Shown piece after piece: positions 29,401 through 42,000 of a DNA stretch of 64,000 bases. Position 1 is the first letter of the stretch; each line of letters starts with the position of its first letter. The notes under the pieces are model-generated. The model made no database searches, was not told the origin of the DNA, and saw nothing but the letters and a program-made list of their open reading frames with translations. A program made the translations under genes and the position numbers. The DNA lies in the NCBI GenBank assembly GCA_029339505.1, contig JAQISU010000081.1, forward strand, positions 15,847,001-15,911,000. The letters run 5' to 3'. Source of the stretch: Unio delphinus (taxonomy: Eukaryota > Mollusca > Bivalvia > Unionida > Unionidae).

Positions 29401-32400
29401 TATCACAAGAAAAAGCACATTGCTGTTTAGTGCTGAAAAGCCTTAATTAATGCAGTTTCATGGGGGGACGACAATTTAGATGTTCCTGGCTACTCAGATT
29501 GCTTTTGGTAACAGTGCTTTTGATAACTTTTTTGTGTCTAAAAATTATGCAGTTGCCAAACGAATTGTTTAAAAGGCCTGTGAATATAATTTTCTGTTTG
29601 AGTTGTCCATTATCTACATGTGCATTATTGGGTATATAGAATTGTTGTTTACATGTCTTAGTAGAACTTAAACACTTGCCATATATAACTCTACAGCTGT
29701 TAATGTCAGACCCTCAAGCATTATACTTGCTTGTAGCAAGAAGTTAGTAAAACTTCAGCACAGTCACAAGAAGGAAACAAAAAATGTAGTTGAGCACAAT
29801 GCAAAAGAATTACAGTAAAACCTGTCTTGAGAGACCACTGCTATGAGAGACCATCTGTTTTAAGAGACCAAGATCTCCATGCACAGATTTATTGATTACA
29901 TAGTGTTATGACCTGTTATGAGAAACCACATATCTTGAGAGACCATTATTTTTTTGGCAGAAGGGGTGGTCTTTCAAGATGGGTTCTACTGTATTAGTTA
30001 ATTTACAAATTGTTATATGTATTTGCACATTTTATTTAAACATTTTTCTCTCTTTATAGATTTACACGTTAATGTTTGCTATTTACATTTAACTCCCTTG
30101 TTCTTGTTTCTTTTGTTTTAAAGATTCTTTTGTAATTTAGAAAAAAAACATACTTTAAAACCTTTGTATATTTGATTCCTGTACTATATTTAAAAACAGT
30201 GTAAAAGATGATGTAATACTGTTATACTGGTATGTTAAATTATAGTGACTAGATTTAATATTATGATCCATATTTAATCATCAAATTTTTGCATTTCTCT
30301 TTCATTAGTTGTACGAGAATTGATTCCATATTTTAGATTTTGGCATATTTTAGGCATTTTTAGAAATTCGTTTTAGAACATTTGCATTGTATTCATACCT
30401 GAACTGTCTCTAACATCTTTAACACAATATATTCCTAGACTTGGTGATTATTTAAAAGTGATATAGTTTTATAATACTGAAAAATTCAGAGGCAGTAAGG
30501 AAGCATCATGTAATGGTAGTTTGATCATAAAGTTTCATACACTGTTTTTAGCCAGTTTTTTAAGGTGTTTAAAATTCATCATTTTTTTTCAAGCAAACGT
30601 TTTAGAGTGGCACCGCAGCAAAGATTGGTTTAAAAAACATTTTTGAAGACTTAAGATTTATAACATAAATCGGGCTAAAAGGAAAAAATAATACAGACTG
30701 TTGGGAATAATATAAAAGAGGGTAAAAAGAACAATGAATACAGGGTACAAATACTAAATTGCACTGTTAAAGGAAAAAGAAATGCTTGTGTAATGCTAAA
30801 TTCCTTTGATTTCTTTGTGAAGAAAAGTTAAGCATAAAATTATTCAGATACAATAATTAAAAGAAACTAACTTTAAAATATTTGTTAATTATTCTTAGTC
30901 TAGACTAAGTTTACATTAAAATTATAAGATGGTGATGATTCTTAATTGAACATTACCATATTAGTTCTTTTCATGTTAAGATTAAATTATAGTTTAAAAT
31001 GTATAATTCTGCTGTAATTTGCAATGCATGTTTGATGTTTTCTTCACTAATTTCATATTTTCTTATTCTAAGGCCAATAAGGTCAAGTGACCTTATGGAA
31101 TAGTCACTCATCATCCATTGTGAGTCATGTATCCATCAACAATTGCTCCTAAATTCTTCTCTGAAATCACTGGACCAATATTGACCAAATTTGGAAGAGA
31201 ACATACTGGAATGAAGAGTTTTTAAATTAATACTAATGATGAAAATCTACCATCAAATATAGCCACCATTACTAACATAAAAAAGCCCTTAAATGACTTT
31301 TTCTAAACAACTTCACAATCTAGCAGAAACATACTGTCTTGTGCTCTGAAGCATCCTTGCATGAATGGCTTTAAAATTTGTACAAATGAGGTTGTCTCAC
31401 TAAAGCAACCTCAATTATTGCTGCCATTACTAAAATGGAAAAGCCCTTTTAAAAACCTTTATATCGGAAAAACGATTTGACCAGATTATTCAGCATCCTG
31501 CACAAAGGGCTTTCAGGTTTGTACAATGATAGAAATATACCATAATATATGTCCACCATTGTCAAACCTTTAGAACAACTTTTCAAAAAATGTTCCACTT
31601 AATTTGATCCAGAATAACAATGCATCTTGGCATGAGGTCTTTTATGCTTATGTAAATGATACTGATCTGCTATTATCATTAACTAAAACAAAAAAAATGT
31701 TTCATTCACTTTTTCTCAAGAACTGCTTAACAGAATTGAGTAAATTGGACAGGAAGCATCTAGGCAAAGGAACATTCAGTTATTTGCAAAAACTGCTGAT
31801 CTGCCTTAAAAACTGGCAACTATTACCCCCAAAAATAGAAAAATGTTTTAATAATTCTCAGAAACTATTCAATACAATTGACAGCTTTAACAGGATGCTA
31901 ACCATGTATTAATTGCTTTTAAAAGATATGTAATCAACAGCATAAGAGGATTTTTCAGGAGAAAGCAATTTACTGGCAGTTTTCTTGGCCAGCTGCGTTT
32001 GCATGTGGCTTTTAGGGCAGCTATCAAAAGGTGAGTGATTTTTGGTCAATTTGGGCCTCTTGCTTGTTTTCAGCTTTCTGCAGAAATCTTTTGAATTAAA
32101 AACTGTTTTTTCTAAATGTTTAGTGTAAATGAAGCATGCATGCAAGATTTACCCAGTGTCACCTAAAGTTATATTTTTACAACTTAGATTACAACTAACA
32201 TTTAATTTGGTTTTTTTTTAATTATTTATTTACTAGATTGATACAATGCGAAAGCAAACAGATCTTCATAGCAGATCTGATGTACAGACTACACAGCTCA
32301 GAGGGCAGGTAGAGACTAGGTATGATTGGTTGAACACAAACACACACAAACACACACACACACTATCAAAGCCATCATTTCAAAATTTAAAGAGTTTAAT

Positions 32401-35400
32401 GAAATCTTTAGGTCTCTCATTATTATTAAAGTTTCAAATGAACATCAGATAGACAGGAAGGGAGAGGTTTTGGATATTAATATACATGTACTGTGATTCC
32501 TCACTTTATGGTACCATTGTATCGATAATGTTTGCCCCTTGATAATGTTTTATCTCATTATGGTTTTGTGGGTAAACTTTGATTTTTTAAACTGGCTTTT
32601 TAGTCGTCTGGCTTTGTTCTTGGCTTATAGTAATCCATTATTATACAATTTCACATGATCAATCATGTTGTAATTGTGTATACATAGTACTCCTATTAAC
32701 TTTGTCCTGTATGGTTATTACTGCATTATTTCAATAAAATGATAGCTTGGATGTTTTTGGTTGAGTGTTTATTCTGTGTTTGAAATGTTTTTTAATGTAT
32801 AGTCAAGTACAGTACTACCTCAGTCATTATGTTTTCCATGGGAGCCATGGAGAATATCACCTCACAGTCAAACTGCCTTGTAAAGAAGTACATGATACAG
32901 TGCTCCCTTCCCTTATTTTAATGCAGTAATAGTGAGACTGCCTTGTAATGAAGTACATGCTAATATGATTTTACTATAACTTTATGAAATTGGATCCTCA
33001 ACCATACATGCCTTATAATAAGAACCATGATATAATGAAGAGTCTGACATCAGGGGTATGCAGTATTCTGTATTTCATTATGTCATGTATATTAAGTTGA
33101 CATGTTGCCTTAATCTCCAGCAGTCATGAATAATTATTAGTCATTTACATTTTTATTGTTCAAATTGAGACTTCACCTAGACAGCCATCACAGGTACATG
33201 CATTTATTTATGTGAGTAACAATGAAAAACTGTTGACAACACCCACACTTCTATAGATTAGCAAACGCAAGGTGACTAACTTATGTGGTTTGAAATCTGC
33301 CCCTACCCTCATGAATTACATACTGATTGTTTTATTTTGTAGTCAGTATGCTTGGACACTGATGACACGGACACTGATAACACGGGTCAATGTAAAGAAG
33401 ATATACATGTACTGTATTGATCATATGTGAAGTTTCACTGTTGCTTCACAGCTTATTTACTTGTATCAAATACAAGGACTTCACTTCCAGTGCATCACAC
33501 AGCAAAATATGTTACTTTCAGTTCTGATTGGTGGTTATTGTTTGTTCAATTCCAGAGTAAAACAGTCACCATCATAAAGAACTAACTGTAGCTTGCTAAC
33601 TGCCTGACATGCCAGATATATTGGCATCCAGGATACAAAGCATAAAACTTCATGCAAAATTGGCTTTTATATGATCTGTAAATTACTTAAATCACAAATG
33701 GGAAATAAGTTTGGAATATATTTTCTTTATGCCAAATATATGTATTCAGTGACTAAACATACTTTTATGATTTAAGAAAAATTAGCACAGACTCAGCAAG
33801 GGGACAGATCTGAAATGCACAAATTTTAATCACACTGTTAATTTGTACAAGGGAATAAGTGTTGTCAGTAATTTTCTTTTTCACTCATAGAAAAAAGTGT
33901 GTGTGTGTGTGTGTGTCCACTGCACTTGTTTTGTATATGAAAGAAGTACAACATGAAATATTTGGTTGTTAGTCATCTCTGCTCTTTTACTCAGACTTAT
34001 TATAGATGGGAGTTTTCTTGCATGAAGAAATTACACTATTTCTTTTGTTTTCAAGATAACTCAGTAATGTCTTCAAGATTTAAGTGAAGACATGAAATTG
34101 ATGAAGTAAATAAAATGTTTTAAATGCATTCATGCAGTGCTAAACAAAGGGTGTGATAACCAAGAGAGCAGCCTGAAATGGCTTTAAATATTGAATAAAA
34201 ATCAACGACATCTAACAAATAGTCTTTTTGTAAGTATTTGTTTTATTCTAGTCAAGGTTGAGAATGTCATATGCCATGGTGGTTAGCAGGGTATAACTAC
34301 CATATTACTGGTAGTTTTTTGTTTAGATGGATTAAATATGATTGAATTTGTAGAAATTAGTGTCAGGAATTTAAATTTTATGCAAATTAAATATGATTGA
34401 ATTTGTAGAAATTAGTGTCAGGAATTTAAATTTTATGCAAATTAAATATGATTGAATTTGTAGAAATTAGTGTCAGGAATTTAAATTTTATGCAAATTAA
34501 ATATGATTGAATTTGTAGGAATTAGTGTCAGGAATTTAAATTTTATGCAAATTAAATATGATTGAATTTGTAGGAATTAGTGTCAGAAGTTTAAATTTTA
34601 TGCAAATTGAATATGATTGAATTTGTAGGAATTAGTGTCGGGAGTTTAAATTTTATGCGAATTATTTCTCTTTCAGATTGGCAGAGTTGCGAGATGTACT
34701 CATAGACCTTAGAGCCAAGCAAGAAGATGAACAGACTGAAAGACGCAATTTGGAAGCAAGCATTCAGCAAAAGTAAGAAACATGAGAGAAATGGATAGAC
34801 TCATACAGGCATACAGTAACATAGAAACGACAAAAGTAATTGATAGAGAGAGATGGGCAGGCAGACCAACTTATTAGTATTATGCACACTTATCAGTTGC
34901 GGCAGTTTATATCATGACAATTGCATACAAGAAATGCAAAGCTAAATTAAGTAATAGATCTAGCTCGGCAAATAAACTGACTGATTTGTATTATATTGAC
35001 ATATCAATTACACAAATTTGTATCATAAAGTATGGCAGAAGTAATTAATAAATATGAATGGGCAAGAAGACCAACTTATATGATGCACATGTATCAATTA
35101 CAGCAGTGTATATCGTGACGTGACAATTGCATACAAGAAATGCAAGGCAGAAGTTAGCAGTATAGATAGATGGGCAGGCAGACTGATTGACTTGTATTAT
35201 GCACACATATCAATTACAGCAATTTATGTTATGAATATTGAATGCAAGACATGAAAGGCTGAAGTAATAGTAATTGTTTGGCAGGTAAACTGACGTAATG
35301 CATTATGCTTACATTTCAATGTTCGAATAATACGTGGCTGAGGTAAATAATAGAGAAATCAGTTACAGCAATCTATATCGTTGCAATTGCATACAAAAAA

Positions 35401-35755
35401 TGCAAGGTTTGTTTGCACATGACTTTCTATTTATTCCAGAATTGGTGAGCTGTATACATCAATAAATGAACAAACCCGTAAACGAGAGGAGACCATGCAC
35501 ACTGTTGACATGTTGCTGCGGGAGAAAGAGCATAATGCACAAAGTGACAGACTTAATCTTTCATCAAAATTAAATGACAATGTCGAGGAACTGAATAAGA
35601 AACTGCTTGCAAAGGAAATGAAACTTAGGGAGGAAATACAAACAAAATATCTTCAGCTTGAGAAGGTACAAGACAACATTAATTTTGTAATAGGGTTGTA
35701 GGAACATTTTTATCTGTCAGAGAGTCATTTGTAAAGTTATACATGTGTGTGTGTG

Positions 35756-35812
<57 letters not shown>

Positions 35813-36053
35813 GGGCCCCGAGTGGCCGAGTGGTCTAAAGTGCTGTCCGTTACGGACCACTGCCATCTCACCTCTGTCTGCGTGTGTTCGAGTCTAAGAT
35901 TCTGCAAATGTAGTTATGTGAGAAAGCTTGCCAGTAGCTTCTCGTGGGTCGGTGGTTCTTTCCGGGCTTTGTCCGGTTTCTTCCTCCACCATTAATACTG
36001 GCCGCCATGTATAGCCTATATTGTGCTGAAAAATGGCGTTATAAACCATTAAA

Positions 36054-36098
<45 letters not shown>

Positions 36099-36108
36099 AT
36101 ACATATAA

Positions 36109-36146
<38 letters not shown>

Positions 36147-38157
36147 TAAATAAAACAACCTGTATAATGAGTATTTAAGTTTAGGTCTGCTGGTGAAAGA
36201 TTGCAAGTGCTTATGCAGTGGTGCTGTGTCTGTCATATATCCATCATTCATTACCTGTTAGCAAGTTTTTTTTTATCACTACTTCCCCAAATCTACAAGG
36301 AGGAAAGTCATGAAACTTGGAGCATAGTTTCATCCTGAGATCAGTTAGGCCTTGAATGAAAATGATGTCTTTGAGACATTCAGTATTATCGCCCTGGTGA
36401 AAATCTTCATATCCTTTTATTGATGCTTAATAATTATCCAGAATGAATGGTCATATCATTGTAGGATTGATTTTTAGTAAATACTTCTTACAATACATAT
36501 TGATCCTAAATGGAAATGATACCATTTTGATCTATGGCAGCCATATTAAAAATCTTGTGTATGCTACAGATAGCCATATTGACATGCTCTTTTCACTAAA
36601 AACACTTCCAATTATATATCATATGTCCTAAATGAAATTAATTCTGATGTGATGTCCGCATGAACATTATCACTGCCATCATTAAAATCTATTACTGCTA
36701 TTCCTTCTGAATCGATGGTCATATTGACATTGAAATTTCTCAGAATACTTATGATGTTGATCAGACCTATAGCAAAGTTGAAATGCTTTGCAATGCCCAC
36801 GTCTAACCTGTCATTCTTTGATGATTACTTTGTAAAAGTAGCAGTATTAACACCAAGCAAGGCCATACTTACTGTGTAAAAACAAAACAATAATTTATAT
36901 TTTGACATCTTTACCATCAGTTTACTGAAGATCTACATGTAAATCATTTTTTCACATGTGTTAAGTCGGGGTAAATAATAATGACATTCCCAGATATTTA
37001 CAAAAACCACTGACAGTTAAGAAACAAATCTAATTAAATTAATCTATAGACTAACATTTTTAAAAAAATGTCAATAGCCTGTGTGATCCAAATATTTCAA
37101 TCAGTGCAGTGTGAAGTCATTTTGGCCCCTATATTGTAGTTCCTTAACTCTATGCAGTTAATAGCTGCAACAAGTTCATGTGATGGTTAGACCTGCATGA
37201 CCATGTCTGAATGAAGCTCTCAAAAGATGTAAAATAGTTCTGTCATAGTAATTGCCTTCAGTTTGAAAAATCTTAAATAGCTGCTCTCGTAAATAGTTCA
37301 GACTAGATCTAGTAAGGGATTTGATAGGGGGATATGTGAAGTATAAAAGATCAGGGCAGAAATGGATAACTATGCAGTGGCTAATTGTCAAGAATATTTA
37401 GAGCCACATCAGTGTCCACCTTCATGGATTCTCTTTCTCATCATAAGCAGCTCCAAGCAGTTTTTGGGCATGCAACTTTGCAGGGATGGATGTCACAACT
37501 GATTACATAATATGTGAGCTTTGTGTTTCATATTGGTGTAATTAAGTTTAGGTTTCACATGTTAGAGTTTATCAACTCCAAGGATTTTTTTCAGTTTGTT
37601 GCTATTAGCAATTTCAGACTATAGACTATTTCTTACAGATAATATTAATTCAGAGGAATTATTCATTCATTGCTGCTGAAAATCTAGCCAGCTTCTAAAA
37701 TTCTGTACATGTAAGTTTACTCATGAAGGATCTAGAAACTAAGTAGGACCATCATGCTTTCTTAGCAACTTCTGCTGATCCTATACATACAAGTCATGTG
37801 AATTGATGCTATTAAACTGTTATTAATTAATGATTTTTTTCTTCTTAAGCCTCTAGGGGCCCAAAGTGGTCAAGTGGTCTAAAACTATTACCATTACAGA
37901 TTACTGCCATTTCACCTCTGTCTGCGTGGGTTCGAGTCTCTGGCTCAGCCAATGTGGGCATGTGAGAAAGCTGCCAGTAATTTCTCGCGGGTCAATTGTT
38001 CATTCTGGGGTTTTCCGTATTCTTCCTCCATCATTTATACTGGCCGCCAATTATAAACTGTCTTGTGCTGAAAAATGGCATTAAACCCTGCAACAACAAC
38101 AACAACTTTTTAAACCTCTCTTATGGGAGTATAGTACTTTGACTTTGCATTACCTTT

Positions 38158-38189
<32 letters not shown>

Positions 38190-39025
38190 CTACATTTTGT
38201 AGTGGACACACTCACATAGATGTTCATTCACTCAGTCAATACACAGTTGACAGGAGCATATTGTAACTCCATTCAGAGTGCAAATATGTGTATTTGTATG
38301 TGATATAAATAAAATATGTGTATAGTATGTAGGCTGTATCAGTGATATACCACTTGTATAAATGTTTCGTTTGAAGGAAACTCAGCAAATATGCAGGTTA
38401 AAGGACTTTAAAAAATGAGATTAAAGGGTCCATAAAAAGTTGCACACAAATCATTTCAGATTGCTTTCTCTAAGGTTTTCAATGCATATAAAAATTTCTA
38501 GATGAAAATAAATAAAATAAATAATTAGCCATGCAGATCAGAATTTGCTCTAAAACCTTTCTATAGATATATAGTATGTACAAAATGGATTAAATGGTTT
38601 ACAGTTAGTTTGAAAAGTAGATACATGTACTGCATTGCTCAGATGGTAGCACAGGAAAGCACTAAGTGACTTTTAATTTAGTAATTATATAATGACAGCC
38701 TACTCAGCAATATAAGTGATGAAAAAGAGGCCTAATGACATTAAAGCCAATCTTACATTCAGCAAGGCAGGTGTGGGGACCATTTTTAAAGTACTAAAAT
38801 AAATCCTCATGAATAGATGGTTGTATTGACTTTATGTTTTTGCTTAAACACTTATTACAATATTTAATTTGTTCTATGTAAAAAAGTGATTTGATTACCA
38901 ACATGGCTACTATCATAGCCATTTTGAATATTGTTTTATATGTTTGAGTTAACATGTTCAAAAGTCAAATACCTTAATCTTGACCTTTAAGCTTGAACTC
39001 GATATCACACACATATATATATATA

Positions 39026-39059
<34 letters not shown>

Positions 39060-42000
39060 TTTAAAAACTAATATTGTATGTAGAAGTTTTTAACGCTCAG
39101 TGAAAAAAACAGTAGAAGTAAGAAGAGAAGAAATTAATATTTTGTTAATTCTTATCAGTTTTTTTCAAATATTGGTGTGTCAGTCCATTTGGAGGACTCT
39201 TTTTTTGGAAGTAAATGTACATTGATATTTTTACAATAAATGCACAGAACATCTCAATAGAAATGGTGTACCTGTTCATTAGTGTTGGAACTCGGTTGAA
39301 ATTGAAACAGTATGGGTGATTTATAATTTCCTTATCTCATTAATTACTGAAATAAATACCATGTTATTCATGTCTCTTTCAAAGATGCTGCACACAGAAC
39401 AGCAGTCGAGGCAGGAGTTTGAACGAGCAGCACGAGATGACACAGAGAGGAGGTGGCAGACATTGAAAAAGGTTTTAGATGAGGAGATGATTGGTGTTAA
39501 AGAAGTCATGAAGGTACAGTGCTGTAGTTTTTAATCATTCAGTCATATAATATAATCAAAATGTCAGGAATATTATTTGTTCCAGATCCATATATATTTG
39601 ATGTATGAATCATAGTAAATTTATCTGTGTATGACCTGCACTCAGTTTGAACATCCTCGACTTTGATCTATCTGTTCATTAAGTACAGAAGATCAGTATG
39701 GTTAGTATAATACTGGGAGATCCTTCCAGTTTACACAATGTAGTCTTGGTATGTATTGTGCTGGGAGATCCTTCCATTATACACAATCAAGTTTTGGTAT
39801 GTATTGTGCTTGGAGATCCTTCCAGTATACACAATGTAGTTTTGGTATCTATTGTGCTGGGAGATCCTTCCAGTTTACACAATGTAGTTTTGGTATGTAT
39901 TGTGCTGGGAGATCCTTCCAGTTTACACAATGTAGTTTTGGTATGCATTGTGCTGGGAGATCCTTCCAGTTTACACAATGTAGTTTTGGTATGCATTGTG
40001 CTGGGAGATCCTTCCAGTTTACACAATGTAGTTTGGTATGCATTGTGCTGGGAGATCCTTCCAGTTTACACAATGTAGTTTTGGTATGCATTGTGCTGCG
40101 AGATCCGTCCAGTTTACACAATTAAGTTTTGGTATGCATTGTGCTGGGAGAACCTTCCAGTTTACACAATGTATTTTTGTATGTATTGTGCTGGGAGATC
40201 CTTCCAGTTAACACAATGTAGTTTTGGTATGCATTGTGCTGGGAGATCCTTCCAGTTTACACAATGTAGTTTTGGTATGCATTGTGCTGGGAGATCCTTT
40301 CAGTTTGCACAATGTAGTTTTGGTATGCATTGTGCTGGGAGATACTTCCAGTTTGCACAATGTAGTTTTGGTATGCATTGTGCTGGCAGATCCTTTCAGT
40401 ATACACAATGTAGTTTTGGTATGCATTGTGCTGGGAGATCCTTCCAGTTTACACAGTGTAGTTTTCGTATGCATTGTCCTGGGAGATCCTTCCAGTTTAC
40501 ACAATGTAGTTTTGGTATGCATTGTGCTGGGAGATCCTTCCATTATACACAATGTAGTTTTGGTATGCATTGTGCTGGGAGATCCTTCCAGTTTACACAA
40601 TGTAGTTTTGGTATGCATTGTGCTGGGAGATCCTTCCAGTTTACACAATGTAGTTTTGGTATGTTTTGTGCTGGGAGATCCTTCCAGTTTACACAATGTA
40701 GTTTTGGTATGCATTGTGCTGGGAGATCCTTCCAGTTTACACAATGTAGTTTTGGTATGCATTGTGCTGGGAGATCCTTCCAGTTTACACAATGTAGTTT
40801 TGGTATGCATTGTGCTGGGAGATCCTTCCAGATTACACAATGTAGTTTCGGTATGCATTGTGCTGGGAGATCCTTCCAGTTTACACAATGTAGTTTTGGT
40901 ATGCATTGTGCTGGGAGATCCTTCCAGTTTACACAATGTAGTTTTGGTATGCATTGTGCTGGGAGATCCTTCGAGTTTAAACATTGTAGTTTTGGTATGC
41001 ATTGTGCTGGGAGATCCTTCCAGTATATAAAATGTAGTTTTGGTATGTATTGTGCTGGGAGATCCTTCCAGTATACACAATGTAGTTTTGGTATGCATTG
41101 TGCTGGGAGATCCTTCCAGTTTACACAATGTAGTTTAGGTATGCATTGTGCTGGGAGATCCTTCCAGTTTACACAATGTAGTTTTGGTATGCATAGTGCT
41201 GGGAGAACCTTCCAGTTTACACAATGTAGTTTTGGTATGTATTGTGCTGGGAGATCCTTCCAGTTTACACAATGTAGTTTTGGTATGCATTGTGCTGGGA
41301 GATCCTTCCAGTTTACACAATGTAGTTTTGGTATGCATTGTGCTGGGAGATCCTTCCAGTTTACACAATGTAGTTTTGGTATGCATTGTGCTGGGAGATC
41401 CTTCCAGTTTACACAATGTAGTTTTGGTATGCATTGTGCTGGGAGATCCTTCCAGTTTACACAATGTAGTTTTGGTATGCATTGTGCTGGGAGATCCTTC
41501 CAGTTTACACAATGTAGTTTTGGTATGCATTGTGCTGGGAGATCCTTCCAGTTTACACAATGTAGTTTTGGTATGCATTGTGCTGGGAGATCCTTCCAGT
41601 TTACACAATGTAGTTTTGGTATGCATTGTGCTATGAGATCCTTCCAGTTTACACAATGTAGTTTTGGTATGTTTTGTGCTGGGAGATCCTTCCAGTTTAC
41701 ACAATGTAGTTTTGGTATGCATTGTGCTGGGAGATCCTTCCAGTTTACACAGTGTAGTTTTGGTATGCATTGTGCTGGGAGATCCTTCCAGTTTACACAG
41801 TGTAGTTTTGGTATGCATTGTGCTGGGAGATCCTTCCAGTTTACACAATGTAGTTTTGGTATGCATAGTGCTGTGAGATCCTTCCAGTTTACACAATGTA
41901 GTTTTGGTATGCATAGTGCTGTGAGATCCTTTCAGTTTACACAATGTAGTTTTGGTATGTATTGTGCTGGGAGATCCTTCCAGTTTACACAATGTAGTTT

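Noticed and set aside
35747..35995. 82-codon ORF, similar to one at 18581-18817
   Set aside because: Both are translations of family A SINE copies in two places. The similarity is repeat homology, not a gene family.
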